36,067 nt of DNA from Nonomuraea guangzhouensis (lineage in GTDB: Bacteria; Actinomycetota; Actinomycetes; Streptosporangiales; Streptosporangiaceae). Location: NCBI RefSeq assembly GCF_019396345.1, contig NZ_JAHKRM010000061.1:1-36067 (forward strand), given 5' to 3'. Shown here one piece after another: positions 1-7,156 of the stretch. Position numbers and translations under genes: made by a program. Below the pieces are notes generated by a model, which saw only the letters and a program-made list of their open reading frames with translations, had not been told where the DNA came from and searched no databases. Each line of letters opens with the position of its first letter. Position 1 is the stretch's first letter.

Positions 1-2
1 AC

Positions 3-68
3 TATGAGCGGTTATCCGAGCATCACGAGGCCATGGTCCTGTGGGCGATGATCATCGTCATGGGGTGA
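3..68 (+). pseudogene. IS5-type transposase, C-terminal remnant at window edge
   Basis: The reading frame entering the window encodes YERLSEHHEAMVLWAMIIVM-G and then a TGA stop. This Tyr-Glu-Arg...Glu-Ala-Met-Val pattern is the usual C-terminus of actinobacterial IS5-family DDE transposases, which catalyse cut-and-paste transposition. Only the last 21 residues are visible, so it cannot be said whether the copy upstream is intact. The next 57 bases before the adjacent IS probably include its right terminal repeat, but no partner end is in view. Confidence 0.55.
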
Positions 69-128
69 CGGCTCGCGCGATCCGCATCTCCCCAATCGAA
101 CTGACGATCAGTTTGTACACGGGCACTT

Positions 129-1708
129 AGCTTGTTCTTTATCCTCCGGATTGTTGTAGTGCTGCGAGGGTGCGGCCGCGTTTGACGGTTTTGCCGACGT
201 CGTAGCGGGTGGCGGGTCGGCGGTTGGGGATGCCGGGTGGGCGTCCGGGGCCGGGCTTGGAGGGTTTGGGTGCGCCCGCTGGCTGGGCGAGTGCGGGATG
301 CAGGTTTCGAAACCCGCGCCGGACCCGGGCGGGAGTGAGCTGACCCGGCCGGGACGGCTTTCTCCCACGGATGACGCAGGTCTTCGGTCAGCCGGCGACC
401 CAGGCGCAGCTGGGTGTGAGCGATGAGCAGCAGCCAGGTCCAGCGGTCGGCGGCTTGGGCGGCGCGGAGCTTGGGCCGGGTCCAGCCGAGGGTCTGTTTC
501 CAGAAGCGGTAGGTGTGCTCCAGGTCGAATCTGCGCAGGAATGCCTGCCAGCAGCGGTCCACGTCCGTGCTGGTGGCGCCGGTCTTGGAGGACCAGAGCC
601 AGACCGGTGGTGCGTCACGGTCGCCGGGCAGGTGCTCGACCTTCAGCCGGATCAGGGTGCCCTCGATGATGGGCGGTTCGCCTTCGTGGTCGAGCCAGGC
701 TGCGCGGTGGGTGAGCCGGGGGTGGAGCCGGTCCCAGGCGCTGGTGGCGGCGGTGCCGTAGTGGGTGGTGTCGGTGAGCGTGCTGACTGCGGCTGCGGGC
801 CAGGTGGCGGGGTCGGCCAGGGCGAACTCGCCGCCGTGCTTGGGCGGTCGTCCGTTGGTTCCCGGCAGTCGTGGTGGGGCGGGCAGGCGCAGCACCCGGT
901 CGGAGCGGATGCGCCCGAGCAGTTCGACGGGCAGGTCACGCAGGACGTAGGCCAGGCGGGTGATGTCGTAGCCGGCGTCGGCCACGATGAGCATGTCCGG
1001 GTCTCCGTTGCGCCACTGGCCGGCGGCGATCAGCCGCTCGATGACCCCCTCGTAGTTGGGCGGCGGTGATGGCGGTGGCGTCGTCGGCGGGCCCCAGTCG
1101 CACCACGTCCAGCGGCGCCGTCCACGACGTGCGGCCCATCTCCAGCGCCGCGACGAATGAGTACGGCCAGCCCGGGATGAACTGCGAGGCGCTCTTGGCC
1201 CGGCCGTAGACATGGCAGAACAGCCGCTCGGCCGAGCAGGCGGCGTCCGAGCGCAGCCACGGGCTGACATCGACCGCCAGCACGATCCGCCCGTCCGGCC
1301 AGCGCGGTAACGGCAGCCTGGCCAGCACCTGCCGCAGTTGTTCCACGTCGATCCGGCCGTGGTTGAGCCCGCCGTACAAGGCGCCGTGCCCGCGCCTGTA
1401 CTCCGGCGACAAGGTCAGATCCACCGGTGAGTGCACCGGCCCCGGCGCGCACAACAGCGCGTCGGTCAGCTCGAACAGCGCATCGGCTCGCGCGCGAAGG
1501 CAGGCGTAGACGTCGTTCCGGAATCGGGACAACGCCATCGTGGGCTCGACATCGGGGGCATGGTTCAGCAGACTCACCCTCACGGCCTTGTAGTGATCGG
1601 CAGCGACTCAGCACCGCACATGATCACTTCAAGGTCGCCTCGTTGTCTGCGGAACGATCAAATCCCAGCTCATCACAACGATCCGGAGGATAAAGAACAA
1701 GCTGAGAG
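129..1708 (-). mobile_element. Complete IS with terminal inverted repeats and frameshifted transposase
   Basis: The two ends carry matching inverted repeats. AGCTTGTTCTTTATCCTCCG at 129-148 is found in reverse complement just inside the right end, around 1685-1706, and the match continues a few bases inward with one or two mismatches (about 27-30 bp in total). The left repeat overlaps the stop codon of the transposase on the minus strand, so the element is just large enough for one gene. The element inserted immediately downstream of the IS5-type remnant. No target-site duplication could be confirmed. Confidence 0.8.
139..1583 (-). pseudogene. IS transposase (NF041680-like), two frameshifts
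   Basis: Transposase of an actinobacterial IS group recognised by its N-terminus SLLNHAPDVEPT and by motifs such as LAVDVSPWLR, CHVYGR and PGWPYS. The protein can be followed through three frames on the minus strand. Codons from 1583 run to about QLRG. A run of five C on the plus strand (1045-1049) then adds one base, and the frame VIERLIAAGQW...LLLIAHTQLRLGRRL continues to about residue AVPAG. A second one-base insertion near 345-355 shifts into the frame QLTPARVRRGFRNLHPAL...RYDVGKTVKRGRTLAALQQS, which ends in TAA at 139. With both shifts repaired the length fits a full transposase, so this is a recently decayed copy. A sequencing homopolymer error could explain the first shift but is less likely for both. 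ATG 1583 is the start used. Confidence 0.8.
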
Positions 1709-1982
1709 GGTGTTGCTGAACTTCCGAAGTCGCTGTTGATCAGCACGAACGATGCGGCGCTCTGTGATCTGTGCGGCTCGTGCGGGCCTGCTGCGCCGTA
1801 AGAGGGGTGCGTTTGTCGAGAATCAGGATCAGCCGCTTCCTCCCTGGTACGTCAGGTGCGTTTCGAGCTCGTCGGCGAGCCGCTCGACCTCGGCCGGGAA
1901 AGAGCCTGCTTCAGCTCTTCCACGAGCACGGCGATGCACTCGTGATCCCTTCATCAAGGCGCATCTGCGATGATTCGGCGTC

Positions 1983-2618
1983 ATGAACCTTGACCCCATG
2001 CCTCAGTTGTCCCGCCTGGTCATAGACCTGCGCCGGCACCCCGATATCGAAGTCGTCAAGGAGTGGGGCAGGTTCGTCAAGCCAATCGACGATCCGGCGG
2101 CGGACTATGACCTGCGCTGGCAGCGGACCCAGGAGGCGGCCACCCGCACCGTCCCCGGTTGCGAGCTGGACCCAGCCCTGCGCCCACTGATGGACCGCCT
2201 GGTCGCGGGCAGGGAGGACAGGGTGGGTGTGTCCTGGCACTATCGCCTGGACGGCGTGGAGCACAACGGGGGCGAGTTCTGCTGGGTGACCCCGGCCCCG
2301 CCGACCCGCGCGCCCGCCTGGTGGGACGATCTGCCCGCCGAGCTACGGGACCTGCAAGAGCGGCTGTGGGTGCTCGAATATCACCCTCGAGCGGGCGACG
2401 CCGTGGAGGTGAAGCTTGAACTGCGGGCGGGGTCGGCTCCGCTGTGGCTGGAGCATCGCGGGGAGCTGTTTCCGATGTCCATCGGTGTCGCCGAGTACTT
2501 CGAGCGGGCGATCGAGATGCGCGGGGTGTTCGGCTGGCAGGCGCTGTACTGCGACTGGAAGGACCATCTCGACTCCACCCGGGAGCGCCTCGCCGACTTG
2601 CGGCAGCTGTTTCCGTAA
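1983..2618 (+). CDS. Hypothetical protein, possibly SUKH/SMI1-like
   Basis: A 211-residue soluble protein with no signal peptide or membrane segment. It is rich in Trp and acidic residues. The C-terminal part (GELFPMSIGVAEYFERAIEM then RGVFGWQALYC) resembles the end of SMI1/KNR4 (SUKH) domain proteins, which are often immunity proteins against contact-dependent or polymorphic toxins. This is pattern resemblance only. The start ATG at 1983 has no clear Shine-Dalgarno, and a second in-frame ATG lies five codons later. The codon use is typical of the host, so the gene is probably real. It is the only intact gene inside the inverted-repeat-bounded segment 1707-3339, which suggests it travelled as cargo. 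Confidence 0.6.
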   Translation: MNLDPMPQLSRLVIDLRRHPDIEVVKEWGRFVKPIDDPAADYDLRWQRTQEAATRTVPGCELDPALRPLMDRLVAGREDRVGVSWHYRLDGVEHNGGEFCWVTPAPPTRAPAWWDDLPAELRDLQERLWVLEYHPRAGDAVEVKLELRAGSAPLWLEHRGELFPMSIGVAEYFERAIEMRGVFGWQALYCDWKDHLDSTRERLADLRQLFP

Positions 2619-2794
2619 GGCGACCGCCAGGACGGGCGGCTTCGCCGTACAGGACTGATCAGACTGGACTCCAGTTGTGGTGGGATGTTCCCCGGCCCCA
2701 TACGTCAGGTCGTGGGGCGCTTTTGCGGCTCGCGCCATGCAAGTGGTGTGTCACCCTCACGCGTGGCTGCTGGCCTCGGATGATGATGATCAGC

Positions 2795-3210
2795 ATGAGT
2801 GAGCTCGACATGACGCCCATCGATGACTGCGATGAGGACGGCCTGGTCCGCCGGTGGGTCCACTTCCACGTCCCGGTGTCGATCCTGGTCAGCATCGATG
2901 CCTCAGCTGCGGCCACCCCCCACCCTGCCTGGAACGAGCCTGCCCTTTCCCGGGCAAGTCCGCCGCCTGGTGCTGAACCTGCAAAGCGCGGAACTGGCCG
3001 ATCAGCCTGCCTGGCAACGCGGCGTTCGCCTATGACGAGAATCTCGACCCGCTGGAGAAGGACGACCCCACCAGCGCGAGCGTGTCCGTGGAGTCCGGGG
3101 GACTGGATCTCAGCCCGCCGCATCCACTCAGGCAGGCGCGTCCCACAGGCCGGGCAGCACCGCCCGTCCGTCATCGGCACCCCACCACACTGAGCCGGCG
3201 CACCGCATGA
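2795..3210 (+). pseudogene. Decayed hypothetical gene in three frames
   Basis: Three consecutive coding-like stretches lie in different frames: MSELDMTPIDDCDEDGLVRR and WVHFHVPVSILVSIDA from ATG 2795; FPGQVRRLVLNLQSAELADQ around 2943-3005; and GNAAFAYDENLDPLEKDD from 3013, running to a TGA at 3208-3210. The first part looks like the start of a small actinobacterial mobile-element-type protein of unknown function. At least two indels separate the parts, so no full product is made. The stop overlaps an ATG at 3207 (ATGA), which opens a short frame cut off by the inverted repeat at 3318. Recognition is weak. Confidence 0.35.
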
Positions 3211-3426
3211 CCACCAGCACCCAAAAGGCCACGACCACCACACCCGTCCCCCATCCTGAAGACGCTGCCGCGTGGCCTCCGCTCGGCTCTCTAGAACGGC
3301 GATCTCCAAGATCAAAAGTTCAACAACACCCTCTGAGAACTCGTAACACCAGTCTCAAGAGTGCCCTCAGTAGATTTGCTGCGCTGGTGCAGGCACGGTC
3401 CCCGATCATGGAGTTGTCTACGTCTC

Positions 3427-3552
3427 ATGACGATCGGGGATCCGTGGCTGCCGTTCCGTCATCCATTCTTGGCCCCGTCCGGGACCAGTTCCTCGCGCTG
3501 CTGCCCGTGCGGGAAAACCGGCATCCGCTGGGCTGCCACAACCCGCGGATCG
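3427..3552 (+). pseudogene. IS5-family transposase, N-terminal fragment
   Basis: From the ATG at 3427 and the overlapping frame, the sequence reads VPSSILGPVRDQFLALLPVR followed by ENRHPLGCHNPRIAG. This is the characteristic start of actinobacterial IS5-type transposases (the usual form is VPSSILEPVWDQF...HPLGCHRPRI). The initial MTIGDP segment is in another frame, so an early frameshift is present. Similarity stops after about 40 residues, where unrelated sequence begins. It is a dead fragment, probably from a deletion event. Confidence 0.6.
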
Positions 3553-3559
3553 CGGGAAG

Positions 3560-3890
3560 CTGCGCGCTCCGGCCGCCCCGGCCGCACCCTCGCCCTCCGG
3601 GTCGGGATCGGGAACCGCAATCAGATCCTCCAGCGCGGCCACCGCCGAGACCGGCAACCGCCGGGTCGTGGCGGCGGTGAACTCCCGCTCGAACAACGCC
3701 TCGGCCGCGCCAGCCAGGGTGCGCGAGAAGCCGAAGACGACGCGCGTCCCAGGATGCCGCCGAGCCAGGGGTTGCCCTTCCCGCGGACGAACAGCCCAGA
3801 GAGCCGACTGGGTATCCCGCGAGCTCACAGGGGGCTTCTCCAGACAAACCCCGTCTGCGATCGGCTGCCATCGGGGGCAGGGGCGGCCCG
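3560..3890 (-). other. Unassigned, coding-like stretch on minus strand
   Basis: The minus strand carries an open, plausible frame reading RDTQSALWAVRPREG, then RVVFGFSRTLAGAAEALFER and EFTAATTRRLPVSAVAALED. It has no start that fits and runs out of homology-like composition at both ends. It lies just downstream of the leucine-rich-repeat pseudogene in the same orientation. It may be a remnant of a gene deleted together with the IS5 fragment. I do not recognise the family. Confidence 0.25.
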
Positions 3891-3896
3891 CGTGAA

Positions 3897-4569
3897 TCAG
3901 CCGGTGGTGTAGCGACCGGTGTGACGCTGGGGCGGGCGTCCCTGGACGGTCTTCCAGCAAGCGCGGCCCGGCCAATCCCGGCGGGGCGGCCCGGGGTGGA
4001 CGCCGACGGCGGAGAACGGCGGCAGGTCGTCGCGCTGCCACAGCTCGTACCACTGGTCCTGGCGGGCCTCCAGGTAGCGGAGCCTCGGCAGCTCGGCGAT
4101 CACGTCGATGTCGGCGACTGAGGCGGCCGACACGTCCAGCGCCCACAGGTGCGGAATCGCGCGCAACGGGGCCAGATCGACACTGTCCTTGGAGATGAGC
4201 GTGAGGGAACGCAGCTCAGCGTGGCCGGCCAGTGGCGTCAGGTCGACGGACCGCAGCTTGAGCTCCAGGGTCTCGACCGGAACGGCACGCAGCGCGGCCA
4301 GGTCGAGGTCGCCGGGACCGGCGAGGTACGCCGCCCGCAGGTTGGGCAGATTGTCGAGAAAGCCGAGGTCCTTGAGGTCGGTCACCCTGACCTGCTGCAC
4401 GCTGCGCAGGGGCCGTGACCTCGCGAGGGTACGGGCGTCGGTGTACCACCTGCGAGCCTTTTCCACCGCGCCCGAGTCCGGGAAATTCGCCTCGATGACC
4501 AGGTCGTCGTCATCACACTCTGGCGGATGTCCCGGTCAGCTCGGTCACCTCCCGGCCATCTAAACTCAT
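3897..4569 (-). pseudogene. Leucine-rich-repeat protein, frameshifted near N-terminus
   Basis: The main frame (from about 4520 down to the TGA at 3897) has regularly spaced leucine-rich repeats: VRVTDLKDLGFLDNLPNL, VETLELKLRSVDLTPLAGH, LRSLTLISKDSVDLAPLRAI and LWALDVSAASVADIDVIAEL. Such repeats form a protein-binding solenoid. The natural N-terminus seems to lie in another frame: ATG 4569 encodes MSLDGREVTELTGTSARV and hits a stop, while the expected continuation DDDDLVIEANFPDSGAVEKA is in the +1 frame. One extra base around 4514-4518 would explain this. A shortened protein could still start from GTG 4466. The last 40 residues are basic and unlike an LRR cap, so the 3' end may also be altered. 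It is divergent from the PPOX gene with 37 bp between the starts. Confidence 0.6.
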
Positions 4570-4606
4570 ATCCCGCAAAGTTCGGAGCTATTGGGGAGAA
4601 TGAGTC

Positions 4607-5236
4607 ATGGCCGCTGAGGGGATAGTGGAGATCACATCGGAGGAGGAACTGGGCGAACTCCTCGGGCCGCCATCGAAGCGCGATGCGACGAAGGTGCGCT
4701 CTCGTCTGCACGAGCACGACAAGCAGTGGCTGGCGGCTTCCCCCTTTTGCATGATGTCCACCTCTGCCGCCGACGGCTCCTGCGACTCCTCCCCCAAAGG
4801 CGACCCGCCGGGGTTCACTCTGGTCCTCGACGACACGACCATCGTGATCCCGGAACGTCCCGGCAACCGCCGCGCCGACGGTTTTCGCAACGTGCTGAGC
4901 AACCCCCAGGTCGGCCTGCTCTACTTGATCCCTGGCCGCGGCGACACGTTGCGCATCAACGGACGCGCCCGGATCCTGCGCGACGCCCCATTCTTCGACC
5001 GGATGATCGTCAAGGGTTACCTTCCTCGGCTCGCCCTCCTCGTTGAGATCGAGGAGGTCTTCTACCACTGCTCCAAGTCCTTCCTGCGCTCCTCCCTCTG
5101 GAAGCCCGAGACGTGGACTCCCGACGCGGCCCCCTCCAGGGCCCGAATCGCCAAATCCCTGGAACGTCCCGACGAGGAGCTGGAAGACCTGGAGGTTTAC
5201 TACGGCCCGCAGTACAGCCGGCGCCTGTACGACTGA
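4607..5236 (+). CDS. FMN-dependent PPOX-type flavoprotein (MSMEG_1061 family)
   Basis: A 209-residue protein of the pyridoxamine 5'-phosphate oxidase-like split-barrel group. These are cytoplasmic dimers binding FMN or F420 and acting as small-molecule oxidases or reductases. Family marks are the N-terminal helix before HDKQWLAASPFCMMSTSAAD, the segment GSCDSSPKGDPPGF, the strand TTIVIPERPGNRRADGFRN, and GLLYLIPGRGDTLRINGRA, which forms the flavin and dimer face. The C-terminus RRLYD is usual for the group. The start ATG is preceded by GGGGAG about nine bases upstream. The length is normal and no defects are seen. The gene stands alone, and the truncated DUF6262 gene begins right at its stop codon, so a rearrangement joined the two. 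The substrate is unknown. Confidence 0.85.
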   Translation: MAAEGIVEITSEEELGELLGPPSKRDATKVRSRLHEHDKQWLAASPFCMMSTSAADGSCDSSPKGDPPGFTLVLDDTTIVIPERPGNRRADGFRNVLSNPQVGLLYLIPGRGDTLRINGRARILRDAPFFDRMIVKGYLPRLALLVEIEEVFYHCSKSFLRSSLWKPETWTPDAAPSRARIAKSLERPDEELEDLEVYYGPQYSRRLYD

Positions 5237-5525
5237 GCGCTCGTTCCCGCCAGGTGGCCTCGATGTGGTCGTGCTGGTTCTGCAGGTCCTGCGTGAGCCG
5301 GTTGGCGGTGGCCCTGGTGGCCGCTTGGATCAACACGCGAGCGGCGGGGTTGTCGTAGAGAAAGGTGGAGGACACCTTGGCCCGGCGTGCGATGGCCCGG
5401 ACAGTGACGCGCCCGCGTTCGCGCTGGAGTTGGGCGACGGCTTTCTCGACCCGGCCGAGTTTGTCCTCGGTCTGCTGCCGACGAGCGGCGATGGCTGCCG
5501 CGGTCTGGGGTGATTGGCGTGTCAT
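5236..5525 (-). pseudogene. DUF6262-type transposition accessory protein, 3' truncated
   Basis: From ATG 5525 the first ~97 residues (MTRQSPQTAAAIAARRQQTE ... VTVRAIARRAKVSSTFLYDN ... ENQ-type helices ending HIEATWRERALS) match the helix-turn-helix and coiled-coil N-terminus of DUF6262/TnpC-like proteins. These accompany pairs of tyrosine recombinases in Tn554-like elements and are thought to bind element ends. Homology-like sequence stops exactly where the convergent PPOX gene ends, so about a third of the protein is missing. Any product would run on through the antisense of the PPOX gene. Its start overlaps the stop of the upstream integrase remnant by four bases (TCAT on the plus strand), the usual arrangement of this module. 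Confidence 0.7.
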
Positions 5526-5661
5526 GACGCGTCCTGTCCGGCGGCGGCCAGGGCCTTTTCCAACCCGGCGATGGCGCGAGCGGTGGGCTCGAATACTTCG
5601 TGCAGGTAATCGGCAGTGGCGCTGTCGGGGGAGCGTTCGGCGAGCAACGGATCCGATGACC
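5522..5661 (-). pseudogene. Tyrosine recombinase, C-terminal remnant
   Basis: The last ~45 residues before the TGA at 5522, SSDPLLAERSPDSATADYLH followed by EVFEPTARAIAGLEKALAAA, look like the C-terminal tail of the integrase that precedes DUF6262 in Tn554-like modules. The 4-bp overlap with the DUF6262 start supports this. The catalytic Arg-His-Arg-Tyr part is absent. Upstream the frame continues into unrelated sequence to 5908 without recognisable integrase motifs. Confidence 0.5.
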
Positions 5662-5935
5662 TACTGGCAGACGCTCTTACACCTCTCGCCACGATCGAAA
5701 CCCAGCTCCGAGGCATGTCTTCGATGCGACACCCCAGGTCAAGGGCGACACCGCCCATCAAGATCCGGGGAACCAGCGGTCCAAAACCCGCAGCCCGTTT
5801 CTGCTGTATTCCGGAACCACTTTCAGACAGGAGTGATGATCTTGGCTCGGTGATGGCCAGGTCCACGCCGACACGCACGTCTTCCCCCAGGGGAATTACG
5901 TGACGCACATCCTGAGCACGCTCGTCATCCCCTCA
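5662..5935. other. No assignable gene
   Basis: Open frames exist on both strands here. The minus frame reads RHVIPLGEDVRVGVDLAITE and the plus frame ends NHFQTGVMILAR, but neither has a convincing start or a family I can name. It is probably a fusion of IS scraps between the recombinase remnant and the end of the transporter gene. Confidence 0.3.
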
Positions 5936-7156
5936 TCACCCAAGGCGGTGACGGTCGGGGGTGGCAGGTACCGTCCTTGGTGCACGCGGCGAACCGGATG
6001 CCCTCGTCAGGCGGATCAGCCAGACTGTCGCCACCAGGGAGGCGGCGGACAGCGCGGTGAGTAGCCATGGCACGGCGTGGATCCCCGACACCTCGATGCC
6101 CACACCGAGCAGGGGCGGCGCCGCCACACCGCCGAGCATCGAGGCCGCGATGACCCAGGCGCCGGCGCGTCTGGACTGTGGAAGGGCCCTGTTGAGCCAG
6201 GGCAGACCAGTGGGGAAGACGGGCGCGATGAACAGTCCGACACCGACGTAGGCCAGGGGTGCCGCTCCCTTGAAGAGCGCGAGCAGCAAGCACACGGTCA
6301 TGCCGGCCGCGCACACGGTGAGGATACGTTCCGGGGAGTACTTCATCGTGATCGGAACAACGAGGAAGCGGCCCGCCGTCATCATCAGCCAGTACACGGA
6401 GGTCGCCGAGGCGGCCACGGTCGCGCTGTAGCCGATGGTTTCCAGGTGGGTGGGTTCCCAGCCGCCCACCCCCGCCTCGACGGCCACGTTGAGAATATAG
6501 AGGGCGATGAAGCCGATCAGGATACGGGACAGGCCCAGCTTCACGGACGGCGCCTCGGACGGGACGTCGGCTGCCGTCCTGGTGCGAATGCCGTTCGTGG
6601 TCAGGGCGAGCGCCGCCGCCAGCACCGCGCAGCCGGCGAACGCGTACGCGTAGTCGTCCGGACCCAGCCAGGCCACGACGGCCGGTCCGAGCACCGCTCC
6701 GATGCCGAAGTGGGCGTTGAGCACGTTCAGCATGGCCGTGGACTTCTCGCCGAAGCCGACCGCGAACAGTTGGTTGAGGCCGTAGTCGATGCCGCCGAAG
6801 CCAAGGCCGCCGAGGAAGGCGGCAGCCAGCGCCACCGGCCAGTTGGGAGCGAGCGCGAAGCCCGCGCCGCCCGCCGCCATCAGGCCATAACTTGCGACGA
6901 CCAGCGCCCTGTTGCTGATCCGGGAGTGAATGGCGTTGAAGGCGAGGACCCCCGCGAGGCCGCCCGCGAAGTGCAGGCTCAGGCCCAGCCCCGCGCCGGA
7001 CGGGGTCAGCCCGTACTGCTCCCGCAAGCCCGGGACCGCCGGGCCGTAGAGGGCTTGGAGCATGCCGATGAGGATGAATCCGACACAGGACGCGACCGCG
7101 GCCGGACGGGTGAACAGCCGGCCGTCGGCGGGCGACTCCACGACCTTGACAGTCAC
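5936..7156 (-). CDS. MFS transporter, probably sugar uptake with beta-galactosidase
   Basis: A 406-residue major facilitator with about twelve hydrophobic helices and short loops. The first helix is VASCVGFILIGMLQALYGPA. Later Gly-rich helices include AAAFLGGLGFGGIDYGLNQL and AHFGIGAVLGPAVVAWLGPD, like FucP/YbjJ-type sugar-family MFS permeases. A charged loop at about residues 195-215 splits the two halves. The GTG start at 7156 overlaps the beta-galactosidase stop by four bases (GTGA), with GGAG five bases upstream, so the two genes are translationally coupled. The likely job is import of the beta-galactoside hydrolysed by the coupled enzyme, or of its product. The substrate is not shown by sequence. 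Regulation is probably through the divergent LacI protein. Confidence 0.88.
   Translation of the reverse strand: MTVKVVESPADGRLFTRPAAVASCVGFILIGMLQALYGPAVPGLREQYGLTPSGAGLGLSLHFAGGLAGVLAFNAIHSRISNRALVVASYGLMAAGGAGFALAPNWPVALAAAFLGGLGFGGIDYGLNQLFAVGFGEKSTAMLNVLNAHFGIGAVLGPAVVAWLGPDDYAYAFAGCAVLAAALALTTNGIRTRTAADVPSEAPSVKLGLSRILIGFIALYILNVAVEAGVGGWEPTHLETIGYSATVAASATSVYWLMMTAGRFLVVPITMKYSPERILTVCAAGMTVCLLLALFKGAAPLAYVGVGLFIAPVFPTGLPWLNRALPQSRRAGAWVIAASMLGGVAAPPLLGVGIEVSGIHAVPWLLTALSAASLVATVWLIRLTRASGSPRAPRTVPATPDRHRLG

Larger units (their letters stand above)
1707..3339. mobile_element. Transposase-less segment bounded by IS5-like inverted ends
   Basis: GAGGGTGTTGCTGAACTT at 1707-1726 recurs in reverse complement at 3318-3336 (AAGTTCAACAACACCCTC) with one mismatch, and both repeats point outward. 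This is the typical terminal repeat of actinobacterial IS5-family elements. No transposase lies between them. The interior holds a 211-aa hypothetical gene and a decayed ORF. It could be a non-autonomous mobile cassette moved by an IS5 transposase in trans, or the two ends of different insertions brought together by deletion. Confidence 0.5.

Noticed and set aside
371..1069. 232-codon plus-strand ORF within the IS
   Set aside because: Antisense of the transposase; it is Gly/Val-rich without start signal or motifs.
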